Positions 21,846 through 33,640 are shown, counted from the stretch's first letter. The stretch is DNA of 64,000 nt from Dastarcus helophoroides (GCA_028583605.1 CM053330.1:17447539-17511538); one strand, 5' to 3'. Numbers and translations are program-made. The notes: generated by a model not told the origin, from the letters alone.

Positions 21846-23094
21846 TACATTTACCTTATACCAAAAGTTGATATTAACAGAGATACAGGGTGTCAAAGTT
21901 GAAAAAAAAATCGGATTTTTTCGCATAACTGATGAACACATTGCACTATAGACAAGAAATTTGATATAGAGGAGTTTCTTTGGTCAAGTAATTCTAATTT
22001 GCTAACAGATTGTCAGTAACTCATAGGGGGCGACACCTGCGCTACCTTGTATTATTCTAAAGCATTATAACTTTTTTGTGTCTTTATGTATACTTATTCT
22101 AAATGATTATTTTTATTTACCTACATTTTCTACGTAAAAAAGTATACTTTCTAAATGTTGATACAAGCAACCGTTTTCAAGATATTTGCCTTCAAAGTTT
22201 GCCGTACATTTATTTTAAGTTATGTAAATGTAAATTTTTCGTAGTAGGTTTCAAAATTAAAGTAATAAAACTGACTCTAAAATAGTTTACATCAAATAAA
22301 ACTCTACTGACATTTTTATTACACATATTCTTTAAATTTCTAAAGCAAATTTAAATAAAATACCAAAACAAAATTTATTTTCAAAAATAAGTATGTGGGA
22401 AATGACCTTTTTTATGTAAAGGGATTGTAAACAGTTAAAAATTTGGCTGTTCCTTATTAAAATTCATCTCCACATATTTGCTTTGATCACCCAGACTATT
22501 AAAATTTTCTTGTGTGGACTCAGAGATCACTCAGAGATCACATCTCCATGTTAGAAAATAAATTACGTCTTCAATTTTTGAATTTTCTTTATTGAGATTT
22601 TCAAAATTAGGGTAATAATATTATCAGCAAAGTAATATTTGACATAAATTAGTTTCAAAGTTGCCTTATGATTACTTTTTTTTTCAAGCCTACTTCGAAA
22701 ATTTAATATCTTAGTCATTTAAAACCAAGGCACGTCAAGCTTTAAAGGCAAATATCTTGGAAACGGTTGCTCGTATCAACTTTCAGAAAGTACACCTTTT
22801 TTACGCAGAAAAGATGGGGAAATAAAATAACCCAGTTAAAATTAATATACGTGGGTGCACAAAAAAGTTATGATGATTTAAAATTATGCAGGATAGCGCA
22901 GGTAGCACCCCCTATCAGCTATTAATAATATGTTAGCAAATTAGAGTTTCTCGACTTAAGAAACTCTCTTGTACCAAATTTCGTGCCTTTGTTTTAATTC
23001 ATTTCATAATTATACGAAAAAAATCGAAATTTTTGTTTCAACTTTGACACCCTGTATCTCTGTTAATATCAACTTTTGGTATAAGGTAAATGTA
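21846..23094. mobile_element. Foldback element FB-A, about 1.25 kb
   Basis: Arms of about 380 bases (21846-22225 and 22725-23094) are inverted copies. Matching anchors are 'tacatttaccttatacc', 'acagagatacagggtgtcaa', a 'gcgctacctt'/'aggatagcgc' segment and 'tatttgccttcaaagttt'/'gctttaaaggcaaata'. The loop is AT-rich and non-coding. The arms have diverged moderately. No target duplication was identified. It resembles a non-autonomous DNA transposon with long terminal inverted repeats. Confidence 0.85.
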
Positions 23095-23292
23095 GCTAAA
23101 TCACATTATTTTTATTCGAAAAATCCACGATTGCTCTATGTACCATTACTTATGGTCCATCCTGTATACATCCTCATTTTGTAACATGTACCTATACAAT
23201 ATTAAATGACACAATGTAACATCTAACAAGTAAAAACAAGCTATTAAACGCAGAAAGCTTTTAGATTTATCTAAAAGTCTTCGGTGTCTGTT

Positions 23293-24472
23293 CAGGTTGT
23301 AACAAATTCGCTTCTCACCACAGAAATCTCGAAAACGGTATGAGATACAACATCGGTTAAATTAGGACAAAGTTGCATAATTTGGCCACCAGTAATATGC
23401 CGTCGAGAAATCGAAAATATCATTTGCTGGTCTTGAGATTTTTGGAAAAAAGTAAAATTTTGGATTTTGGTTTTTATTTTTTCTTGGCGATGTTTAAAGA
23501 ATAATCGAAAAACTAAAAACACTTTTTTATCCACGTTTTTGATTCTTTTCAAGATGGAATAAAATGTTTTTTACTTGACGTTTCGTCTTTTCGTTACCAT
23601 CATCAAGTACGTTATTTTAAATACGGAACTGTAATTTTCATTGAATCTTTGTGTAGCCTCTTAATCTCCGACTTCACTGATGTATTAGACTTTTATGTGG
23701 CAAAACTGTAAACTATTATCGAGGGAAATTTTTTTTTCAAATTGACGAATTTTGTGTTTTTGGATAATAGTTAACCAGAATGTAATTAAATTCAAGTGAA
23801 ATGTGACATTTATTGTTTTATTAATTTTGTATTATACTAAATATCCGTAGCTTCTTTGTTCATAGTTATTATTTATTACTTTTGAGGGTCAGTTATTTAT
23901 GATTATGTCTGCTGTTCTTTGTTAAAATTTATTTATTGTGTCATTACCTTGTGTTCTTACCAATCGATTAAATTCTTATAACTTCATTGTTAATAATAAT
24001 TACTTATTAATTATGACAAAATAATAAAGTAACCTTAATCTGAAAAAAAGTGTTTTTTCCTTGATGACACTTTTAAGATCCGAAATGTTTAGCCACATAC
24101 ATTAATAAGTCGGAGTTATAAAAGCTACAAAAAATTACAGGTTCGTATCTAAAATAACGTACTCGATGATGCTAGCGAAAAGATGAAACGTCTAATAAAA
24201 AAAAATTTCTTATGCTATTTTGTAAAGGATAAAAGACAATGAAAAAGTGTTTTTAGTTTTTCGATTACTTTTCAAATAACACAAAGGATTAATAAAAACG
24301 AAAATTCAAAATTTTTCATTCAAAAATTTCAAGAACAGCAGCAAATATTTTTGACTTTCCAACAAAATATACCTGATTGTCACATTCTGAACTTTAGCCC
24401 AATTTAACCGATGCTGTATCTCTTACCGTTCTCGAGATCCCTGTAGTGAGAAGAGAATTTGCTACAACCTGT
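23293..24472. mobile_element. Foldback element FB-B, about 1.18 kb
   Basis: Arms of roughly 385-415 bases (23293-23705 and 24090-24472) pair along their length, from 'caggttgtaacaaattc' and 'gctacaacctg' at the ends through 'catcggttaaatt' to 'ttatgtggc'/'gccacata'. Each arm contains a stem-loop followed by GAAACGTC (minus 23578-23607, plus 24163-24192), which recalls Penelope-type termini. The loop has no coding region. It lies only 200 bp from FB-A. Confidence 0.85.
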
Positions 24473-25623
24473 ATTTTAAAATAAATTTTAAATAATTTCA
24501 AGAAGCTATCGCTGACTATGTATATCAACTGAAGGGATTAGAACAAAAATGATATAAGTACGTCCTATCTAGTTTTGAGAAATTGGTTCCCAAAGTTTCT
24601 TGCTTTTTTAAAATTTTGTAATAACGGCACATGTTTTTAGTAAAATGAATTATAAGAAAATATAACGTATAATTTTATTAGTAAAATCATTATAATCGAA
24701 AAAAGTATATTTTTGTAAAAAAATCAAATTTGAAGTACTTATACCCTTTCTATTCATGTTTTATTGGATTTTCCTTCGCCAGTTACTCCTTTCACAATTC
24801 TAAATTTGCAATAACCTTCTGTTAAGGATTAGCAATATGTTATAGATTGCCCCAAGCAGCGATTGCGTTGAATTTTGATTTGCCAATCGCTGTTTGTGAC
24901 AACACTGAAAAAACGCTTAAAAATATCTTAAAATTTAAACGACATTCTTATAATAAACGATTCTCTAAAATAATATTTTTTAATTTTTGAATATACATCC
25001 CTCTCAGAAGAAAAAAAATCTTCTCGATTTCGAAAAAAGAACGAAATTTCAAAAAAACCCCAAAATGAAAAAAAATCCTACGTTGAGTTTTTCTCAGAAT
25101 GACACCATTTGAGGATTCCGAAATTAAAAAAAAACGATTTTTTTCCTAAATTTTCACTTTTCTAGAAATTTTATTCTCTAAATATTTTAGACTTCTATTC
25201 AGAATTCCCCCTTCTTTTTTTAATTCATAACCTGAATTTTATCCAAACATTTTGACTTTGTCATTATTAATTTTATTAAACATTTTTGCGAACCCAGCTT
25301 GGAAATATTGAAATTTTTAGTAATGAAAGATTACAATATTCTAAAGCATTTTTTGAAATAGGACTGCGTGATATTTAAATCCTTAAAATGCCACTGACAC
25401 AAAGAGGTTAGTTTATTCTACCAGAATAGGGAAAAAACATGAAATATAGAAGACATGAAAATTTTTTAAGCAAATTATGGAAATATAAAAATATAAACAT
25501 ATAAAAAATGTAAAAAAAGGTTATAGCATCGGACGTCGATGTTTCGCTCTCATTTGAGCTTATCAGCAATGTATAACAAGGAAAGGAACAATAAAGGAGA
25601 AAAGAGTAGTTAAAAATAACGAA
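24473..25623. other. Non-coding, A/T-rich
   Basis: No gene. Positions 24970-25300 are A/T motif-rich. At 25532-25566 the minus strand carries 'gctgataagctcaaatgag' followed by 'agcgaaacatcgacgtc', a stem-loop plus GAAAC arrangement like that of the foldback elements. Confidence 0.5.
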
Positions 25624-26176
25624 TTAATAATAATAATAATAATAAAAGGTTCCCAAGATTCCTTAGTTGGAACATAGGGCCTCTATGAAAGTTTGTCATC
25701 TGGTCCGATTATAGACCATTTGTTATATTTCGCTCCAGGTTTTATTCATTCTTTTGGTCTCGTATATTACCGTCCTTTTCCAAGTCATTTTTGGCCTTCC
25801 TCTTTCTCTGCTGCCTTGTGGATTCCATTTCAGGGCTTTACGTGCAATACTGTTTCGGTTGCGGATTATATGTCCCAGCCAACCTCATTTTCTTCGCCTT
25901 ATCTCCAAGTCAATTCTTTCCTGCTTAGTTCTGCTTCAAAGTTCTTCATTTGTAATTGTATTTGGCCACCAAATACGCATTATCTTGCTTAGGCACCTGT
26001 TAACAAATACTTGCAGCTTGTTGGTTACTGACTAAGTGGTCTTCCAAGTTTCACACCCGTAAAGTAGCACTGATTTTACGTTTGTATTAAATATGCGAAT
26101 TTTGGTTGAGTACCAAATTGGATTCAATAATCCAAACGCTCTTCGTGCGTTCATAATTCAGTCGTCCACACTTCTG

Positions 26177-27366
26177 TCAGTGCCACCCAAGATATACAAA
26201 ATCATCTACTTTTTCTATCAGGTTGTTGTTAATGTGTATGTTTGCTTCATTGGCCGTATTCAACCGGATTTCTTTGGTTTTGTTTATGTTGATTTTCAGG
26301 CCCACTTTCTCTGCTTCTCTTTTCAGAGCATTTAGTTTTTCTGCCATGTCGTTGAAAGTGTGAGATGGTAAACAGATATCGTCCGCATAATCTAGAACAT
26401 CTAGGCGTGTTGTAAGTTTCCATCTTATTCCTCTCTCTGCCTTGTTTGCCTTCAGGAGGACGGAGTCGAGTACGATGTTAAATAATATTGGAGATAGTAT
26501 GCAGCCTTGTTTTACCCCGTTCGTGACTGTTATCTTCTCTCCTCCTTTTCCTTTGTGTATAACACGACAGTTAGCTTGGTTGTAGAGAGCTTTAATGATG
26601 TTAATTATTTTGGTTGGAACACCCTTCTCTTGAAGAGCACACCAGATAGCCGCATGCTTTAGTGTGTCAAAAGCTCTCTCAAAATCTATAAACAGTAAAT
26701 ATAGTGGGGATTTAAATTCCTGTGACTGTTCAATGATTATGCGGAGAGTGTTGATCTGGTCAACACATGACCTATTGGGTCTGAATCCAGCTTGCTCTTG
26801 CCTGAGAGTTGGTTCTACTGCTTCTGAAATACGGTTGTGTATTATGATGGCAGTAACTTTGTTAATGGTGTTTAAGAGTGTGATCCCTCGCCTCGCCAAT
26901 TACGGCACTCGCTCAAGTCACCCTTTCTTGGCAGTTTAATTATTAGCCCCTCTTTTCATTCATCTGGGAGCTTTTCTGATATCCATACAGTTTTTAAGAT
27001 TGGCGTTATGAGATTGGCTATAACAACTGGACAAGCCTTGAAAATTTCGGGAGGTAGGTTGTCGGGTCCTGCAGCTTTACCGGATTTTAGTTGGGGTATT
27101 GCTCGCTTTATTTCTGCCTCAGTAGGCACATTTACATTTACCCTAAGACGACGCTGTGCTTCAGGTAGTTCTGGTTCTATTTCTTCTCCATCTGCTGGTA
27201 GTTGGGCATTAAGACATTCGGCAACATATTGTGTCCATCTGGCAAGCTGATCGGCGGAATCAGTAAGTTTAGTTCCATTGCTTGCCTTAATTGATGCACC
27301 TTCCCTTATGTATGATCTATTTGCAAGACGTTTTGTAATACGATATAGTTCTTTACAGTTTCTCAT
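26177..27366 (-). pseudogene. RTE-like LINE reverse transcriptase (two frames, broken)
   Basis: The upstream frame (27366-26956) holds the linker and RT entry: 'LYRITKRLANRSYIREGAS', 'LPEAQRRLRVNVNVPTEAE', 'LKSGKAAGPDNLPPEIF'. A stop after 'SEKLPDE' and the duplicated pentamer 'gcgag' near 26893-26902 shift the frame. The downstream frame (240 residues) has 'GITLLNTINKVTAIIIHNRI', 'QAGFRPNRSCVDQI', motif A 'LFIDFERAFDTL', motif B 'GVKQGCILSPILFN', and motif C 'LDYADDICL' with YADD at 26378-26389, then 'KVGLKININKTK' and 'DDFVYLG' before a stop. All catalytic Asp residues of the RT core are visible, so decay is by frame rather than loss of the active site. Confidence 0.92.
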
Positions 27367-27789
27367 GTCAGCAGCTGCTTGTGCTTTCTTTGCAAGGGTT
27401 TCAGCCCATGCACGTTTGTACCGTCTAACACCTTTCTTAATTTCTTAATTCACTTCTTTATACTGTTCTTAAAGCTGCTGTATTTCTAGTTTTATTGCGT
27501 TTTGTGTATATTTAAGTTTAATTTCTTTTCTTTTGATGATTTTTGCCCAAGTGTCATCAGAGATTTAGTCTTTCCTTTTTTCCCGTCTTCTTCCTAGAAT
27601 ATCTTCACTCAGCGAAAGGAGACAACTTTTGACTCTTTACCATTCATCAGTCGGGTTAGGCTCCAGTTGTTCCTTCTGCTCTCTTGAGTCCATTAATAAT
27701 TTTTGTTCAACCCTCCTGCAGGTTTCCTTGTTGTCCAGTTTCTCAACATTATATTTTATTCTTTGGGAGTTATTTCTTACGTCAGATGA

Positions 27790-28556
27790 CATTATTTTTA
27801 ATTTTATTGTGGCAACTACCAGGTTATGGTCGCTTGCAACATCCGCACCTTAATAACATCGCACGTCCAAGAGGGATTTTTTCCATTTTCTGTTTATCAT
27901 GACATGGTCTATCTGGTTACGTGTACGACTATCAGGTGACGTCCATGTAATCTTGTGTATATCCTTGTGTGGAAAAAGTGTACTTTCAATTACTAATTCA
28001 TGTGTCAGACATAGCTCAATTGGTCTTTCGCCATTTTTGTTGCATGATCCTATTGCCTCTTTTCTCATGACGCTAGCAAGGTTGGTGTTGACTGTTGCGA
28101 CTTTGGCGTTAAAATCGCCGATAATCATTACTATGTCGGATTTCCTTATTTTACTCAAAGTGGAGGACAGCATCTCGTAAAAAGTTTCTTTGTCTTCATC
28201 AGGGCCTAACATTGAACTATTAAGAGTTTCCTTAGAGCCGTCACGAACCGAGCCGTGATTATTCTGTCGTTTACCGGGTTCCATTCTAAGAGGCTTTTCC
28301 TAATTCGCTTGCTTAATAGTATGCCCACGCCACTGTCATGTCTGTCATTTTGTGGACATCCAGAGCAGAGTAGAAGTTCTCCTGTAATCGTTGTGTGTTC
28401 TCTACTGCTATTCCATCGGATCTCACTGAGTCCTAGTATATCTAGTTTATAATTTCGCAATTCGTTAATTACTTGAGCGAGACGTGAGCTTTCTAACATT
28501 GTTCTAATATTCCAGCATCCTATTCGTGTCCGCATTTTCATGCCTAAGGTCGTCAT
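27790..28556 (-). pseudogene. RTE-like LINE endonuclease domain (broken)
   Basis: The minus strand shows an EEP-type endonuclease: 'RIGCWNIRTMLES' (N-terminal Asn), 'LGLSEIRWNSS' (catalytic Glu), 'DSGVGILLSKRIRKSLLEW' and 'DRIITARF', then a shift, then 'MIIGDFNAKV' (catalytic Asp and Asn), 'FPHKDIHKITWTSPD', 'NQIDHVMINRKWKKSLLDV', and after an in-frame stop at about 27850 'GADVASDHNLVVA' (terminal Asp-His). Motif order is complete. In this clade the domain precedes the RT in a single ORF and nicks the genomic target. Confidence 0.9.
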
Positions 28557-28605
28557 TATAGGGTCCGTCCGGTTTCTTTTCGTATCGGTTTCAAGAATCG
28601 CAAAT

Positions 28606-28842
28606 TTAAGACGAGCAGGTGATTAGCCTACTGCGTCCGAGTCTGGTGTTGGGGCTGCCAACTAAGGTATCCAAACCTGCCTCGGTGTGTTTACCCGGAT
28701 ACTGGGCATTTCCTCCGACCATGTTCTTTAGGTTATTTCGCCTATACTCGCTCGCCAGAGCCTCGTTGGTATAATTAAAGTGTACCAGCAGAAGGGGAGG
28801 ATGGCATTTGGTCATGGGAGGCTGTATATTTGCACCCCCCAA
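28606..28842 (-). CDS. Small open frame in the 5' leader of the RTE-like LINE
   Basis: An uninterrupted 78-codon frame ('MGGANIQPPMTKCHPP' start, 'NYTNEALASEYRR', 'GKHTEAGLDTLVGSPN') lies directly upstream of the endonuclease frame. It has no domain I can name. Its openness inside an otherwise damaged element, and its non-low-complexity composition, suggest it may be part of the element's leader or ORF1 region rather than chance. It is equally possible that it is untranslated leader. Confidence 0.3.
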   Translation of the reverse strand: MGGANIQPPMTKCHPPLLLVHFNYTNEALASEYRRNNLKNMVGGNAQYPGKHTEAGLDTLVGSPNTRLGRSRLITCSS

Positions 28843-28845
28843 AAT

Positions 28846-29966
28846 AAAAACGAATTGAAATACATAAAAAAACTAACATGAATAGACGTTTCATCAACAA
28901 TTTGCGGTGGTAAAAATTTAAATAATATTTATGATAAAGCCCGATCCACAAGAAAAAATTACTTCGAAGGCTAATACCCCTTCCGTCATTGTACTACACT
29001 TGTGGGTCGAACTTACATTTACATGCTCTTAATGATTGTTGTTCCTAGCCCCCGAAAGATCTTCGACTTAGTAATTAAAAGCATTCACTATATGCGAAGA
29101 CTTTTCGGCGGTTAGGAACAATAATAACCAAGAACATGTAAGTTCGTAAATTACAAATTCCATAAAAAGTTTAAAATGACAAACAACATGTTTAAATATT
29201 GTTCATTCTCGCAATTTATAATTTTTCGAATTTTTATTAAAAAAATTTAAATTTCTCCCAAAAGGTCAAACATTTTTGAAAAATTACAAGAAATGCTGCT
29301 TTGTACATCATTACTTTGATGTATATCAAATCAAAAGGTAAAAGGGTAATCATTCTTTTGGTGAAAATCTTTAGATTTTATATAAATTTGGTAAAAATAT
29401 TTTTTGCAAATTTAATTTTTGAAACTCAATATAAATTTAGGCAATTATGATAAAATATCCTGGTGTGCAATATTTTCTATAACAAAAATGATATTTTGCA
29501 TTTACTTAATTTTTTACATTCCTTTTTTTTGCATTGAAATATCTTACTAGGGTTATCCTAGAATGTCGTTTTAGTGAATGTCATAAATTAACATTTTAGA
29601 AAATTCGTTTTGAATTATACCATATATCAATCATAAAATTTTATAGTGGATCACGTGACAGAGTTTTGGGGCGACTTTCTCCTCCGAAAGGATGATCGGT
29701 GAGCAGTAGTCGGCGATGATAGTGGCGACGAAAAGTTTGTTGGTCGGGGAAAATATTTGACGTTAATCTAAAAGCCAACCAATACAATTTAAAAAATGAA
29801 ATTAAAATGACAATTCAAATTTTAAGTCTGTCAAAAATTAAATAAAATGTTAGACAGGTTTTCTTTTCTTAAAATTAAAGAAACACAACCAAAAAAAGTG
29901 AAATTCAAGAAGCTAATCTGACATAATTAACAAAATAACTTTTTCCTACCTTTTGCATGAACAAAG
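28846..29966. other. Non-coding, no gene seen
   Basis: AT-rich. A foldback at 29005-29145 is listed separately. A short GC-richer patch at 29645-29750 shows no frame or motif I recognise. Confidence 0.45.
29005..29145. repeat. Small foldback, arms about 60 bp
   Basis: 'gaacttacatttacatgctc' at 29010 pairs with 'gaacatgtaagttcg' at about 29133; 'gttgttcctagcccccgaaa' pairs with 'ttttcggcggttaggaacaa'. The loop is about 20 bases. It is probably a MITE or a foldback remnant. Confidence 0.75.
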
Positions 29967-30175
29967 GTACTTTTGGTGGAACGGACTAGTTCTTGGTTAT
30001 CTTCAAAAATTGAAATACAAACCAAGAAAGATTAAAAAACACAACAAAGGTTGCTCTAGCATGTTTCGACAGTCAAGTTATCATCTCTCTGAAGATGTTA
30101 GCTTGCCTGTCGAAACGAGTTAGAGTAACCTTTGTTGTGCTTTTGGTTTCAGGGAACAAGATTTGTATTTCGAAA
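29967..30175. mobile_element. Hairpin element with Penelope-like ends, second copy
   Basis: The left end 'ttttggtggaacggac' matches the left end of the PLE at 571 and the complement of the right end at 5186-5201. The arms meet near 30088. Both arms keep the stem-loop plus GAAACG motif, with 'ctgaagatgttagcttgcc' then 'tgtcgaaacgag' on the + strand (30089-30119). The right arm stops short of the terminal block. Confidence 0.82.
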
Positions 30176-31840
30176 AGGTACTTATTATTAGATACATTCT
30201 GAGGTCGATTTCTTAATTTGGAAATACTCATTTTGTGGTCAAAAGTGATGGTTTCTTTTCCGCGTATTGCTTCTTTTTTTAAAATTATTTTTTTTAAGTG
30301 TACATATACATTAGAAAAACATAATTATAATAAAAAGTGTCACTTTTAGGCAAATATTCTTGTCCAATTGGACCATTAAACAACTGTATGCTAAAAGAGA
30401 TAAGATACTAAAAAAAAGGTATTACTCATGTTAACTAAACTATATATTCATGATTACTGTAACAACTACGACAAAAAGGCTAATATGTTACTTGTATTGA
30501 GTAATTTTCTCACGATGTAAATTTTTAATTCAAATTTAAATGTTCATAATTGTCTCGCACACAATGGTAGGTCAGGTTAGTTGGATGGAGCTGACGCCAA
30601 TTTAAGAGTATTTGTTGAAAACGAAAGTATAGGAACTTATCAACCAACATTGTAAAATTTCACACCATTTTATAATTGTGCACATTATAAAGCTTTATGT
30701 TAACGTGCTCAGGCATTTCAGCAACAGGTTTTATACTCGGTCATGTTATCGTGTTTACATTTATCACTTACCTAGATTCTCGTTTAAATCAATTAATAGA
30801 AGATGGCATTTAACAAATTGGATAGGAAAATACATTAAGGTAAATATTACATTATATCTATTACAAAGTCTGTAGAAAATTGGTAGTGTTTATTTTAATT
30901 TTTGTTTATTTAGTGCGTCTCACTGGACGTGGGATAACATGAGTATTTTTGCTAGTAGTGAAGATAGAAAAGGAACAAAGTGGTACGGAATTTTAGGCCC
31001 ATCAATATGGGCAATAAAATTTTATTAGCAAAAATATGAAAACCGTCATTTTCCAAAAACTGCTGCTAATTTAAGAAAATAACATAATATTGTTTTTTTT
31101 TAGTAACAATGTCTATTTTCACTTTTAACATATGACATATCAGGATATTTTTAATTTTACTGAATTCCAAAATAAAAATATCCAATATAATCCCAAAGAA
31201 AAATAAGTTACCATAATTTTTTCAAAAATTATTTAACAGGAAAGGTAATTCATAACTAATAAACGCTATTAACGATAAATACAACAAATAATTAACTATG
31301 CCGCTGTAAAACCTGAAAAACGAAGCAAAAATGATTCAACCCTTTTTTCAATTGGATCACAAATAGAAGAATTACATCAGACATTTAAGAAAATGGCGAA
31401 TTCACTTTTTTCTTAATAAAATCCAAACAAGCCAGATTTAATTGTTTTTTTAATAACATTATGGGTTGCTAGTCTTTTCGTTTAAAAGATGGAGTATTTT
31501 ATTTCCATTTTCTGCCTTTAATAGTTCTTCCAGTTACGTGATTAAAATAAATGATATAATGACTGAGACATCCTGTATACGTATTTACTTAGGTAGTAGA
31601 GCATTGTAAAAATTTTTAATAAATGTTCACACTTAACAAGAAACCTAAACCAATGTTGAGTAATATAAATGCATTTGCAGTGATAAATTAAACAATAAAA
31701 AGAAAGTAGCCTCAATAAACAAACCGCAAGTAGCAAAATAAACACTCTTAAGTCAATCACATTATTTACCTTTTTCCGATTAAAACCATAAAAAATATTG
31801 ACAAACAATTAAATGCTGGATGTAATAAGTAAATATTGTA
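30176..31840. other. Non-coding, no gene seen
   Basis: AT-rich, with no supported frame, tRNA or repeat apart from homopolymer runs. Confidence 0.45.
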
Positions 31841-32296
31841 AAGTATTCAATTTATATTTTTTAAGATCACCTTCTCTTTATCCAGGAGTGGGTTTAAGCA
31901 CGTGCAATCTAGGGGCCAATTCCATTTTTAGGCGTAAAAATCACCGTCAACATCACATGAAGGCAAATTTTTGAACATGATGACCTTTTTTTAGTCTTCA
32001 AAATATTGTGATGATATAATAACTCCTACTAGTATGATGCAGAGTCACAGAACAAGGGACACACAAGTATTCAATTTATATTTTTTAAGATTACATTCTG
32101 TTTATCCAGGAGCGGATTTAAGTACGTGCAATGTAGGGGCCAATAGGAATATATGGTCTCCATTTTTAGGCATAAAAATCACCGTGAACAATCACATGAA
32201 GGCAAATTTTTGAACATGGTGACCTTTTTTAGCCATCAAAATATTGTGGTGATATAATAGCTCCTACTAGTATCACAGGGCCCCCAACAAGGTTAA
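31841..32296. repeat. Tandem pair of hAT-like non-autonomous units
   Basis: Two directly repeated units of about 224 and 232 bp begin 'aagtattcaatttat' (31841 and 32065). Inside each lies a 'ccagga(g)(t/c)gg(g/a)ttta' start, and the second ends 'ttaatctgcccctg' at 32296. The two ends form imperfect terminal inverted repeats ('caggagcgga' against 'caggggcaga'), as in hAT-type elements. The first unit lacks the terminal 'cccctg', so it may be truncated by the second. No coding sequence. Confidence 0.7.
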
Positions 32297-32554
32297 TCTG
32301 CCCCTGTATTTCTATTTAAAAATTTAAAATATTTCAAATGTGTGCGACTTGCGTACGTGCTGTTTGCGAACAAATAAAATTTTGTGCTATTTACGAACAG
32401 GTTACTGCTATTAAGATCTAATGGTCATTAACAAATAGTGGTCTTATTTCTTGGCGTGCTATATCCGTTTAACGGATGTTAGCAATCATGTTGGCAATTA
32501 TTATTTTATTTACAGCTGTTCTGAAAAGCTGACTTGTCTGACTGGACCATTATC

Positions 32555-33640
32555 TTAGGTTTGTAAGTTCTTTTTCGTCTGCCAGGTCTACCTTCCATCA
32601 ACTTTTCCCTGCATGATCAAATGCAACATGTCATATACCGCCGGATGTCTCATGACATGGCCAAAATTAGATAGCTTTCGAATCTTCATTGTATTTACAA
32701 TTTCTTTATCCTTCTTCATCCTGTTCAGGACCTCTACATTAGTGTCATGGTCTATCCGGCTTATTCTCAGCATGAGTCTGTATGACCATATTTGAAATGC
32801 TTCAAGCCGCTTCAGGGTATCTCCGTTAGGGTTCATGATTTCACTCCATATAAGAGAACAGAAAAGACATAACACCTGACCATTATCATTCTAAGATCAA
32901 TATTTTAGTTCATGTTCACTAGAATCTTTTTCATCCTTATAAAGGCAGTCCTAGCTTGCTCAATTCTTGATTTTATTTATATTGCGTTGTCCCAATTTTT
33001 GTTCAGAAGCTGTCCCAAATACCTTATTTTTTGTACCCTTTCTAACTTATTTGGACTAATTCAGAGTTCCGCTCTGGGGTTCGGTTGCTTACTTACGACC
33101 ATAAGTTTGGTCTTTTTAGTGTTAAGTGTAAGGCTGTACTGGCTACATGAACTAACTACTTGATTAAGGAGGCTTTAAAGTTCCTTAACACTATATGCCA
33201 GAAGAACAGAGTCGTCTGCATATCTAAAATTATCCAATGCTATTTATTTTATTTTCACTCCCTCTCTAGTATCCCCTATGACCTCTTGAAATATTTTCTT
33301 CGAGTATAGGTTAAACAGAAGCGGCGACAGAATGCAACCTTGCCTTATTTCCCTTCTAAATGAAATATATTCAGTTAAACTCTTTTCTGCTCTCAGATTT
33401 GCTTTTTGTTGCCAGTAAAGGTTAGCGATGAAACGTAGGTTTTTATCATCTATTTCTGTTGATTTCAATATTTTTATGATTTTCTCATGTTTACCCTATC
33501 AAACGCCTTCTGGAAATCAATAAAGCACGTAAACACATCGCAGTTCACGTCTCTACATCTCTGGATCAAAACCTGAAATAGTGCAGCTAGAGCACATACA
33601 GATGGGCGACGACTCAAAATTATATTATTTATATTGTTGT
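32555..33640 (-). pseudogene. LINE reverse transcriptase fragment, RTE-like
   Basis: The minus strand begins near 33640 with 'DVNCDVFTCFIDFQKAFDRV' (motif A), then 'MKSTEIDDKNLRFIANLYW', 'REIRQGCILSPLLFNLY' (motif B), and 'LDNFRYADDSVLLA' (motif C, YADD at 33211-33222). After shifts come 'IRYLGQLLNKNWD', 'RCYVFSVLLYGVKS' and a C-terminal open stretch with 'KLSNFGHVMRHPAVYDML' and 'MQGKVDGR'. It differs in sequence from the other LINEs in the window, so it is a separate family. No 5' endonuclease or 3' tail was recognised. Confidence 0.85.

Larger units (their letters stand above)
25624..28845 (-). mobile_element. RTE-like LINE, nearly full length
   Basis: About 3.2 kb on the minus strand: 5' leader (28845-28560), endonuclease, linker, reverse transcriptase, C-terminal region and a 3' microsatellite tail. 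The tail is the (TTA)n tract complementary to 25624-25645; short tandem-repeat tails are usual for RTE elements. The C-terminal region (26177 to about 25665) is recognisable in pieces after several shifts. This is the best preserved autonomous-type element in the window but is inactive because of stops and frameshifts. Confidence 0.9.

Noticed and set aside
25624..25645. Stand-alone AAT microsatellite
   Set aside because: Its position at the 3' end of the minus-strand RTE makes it the element's tail.
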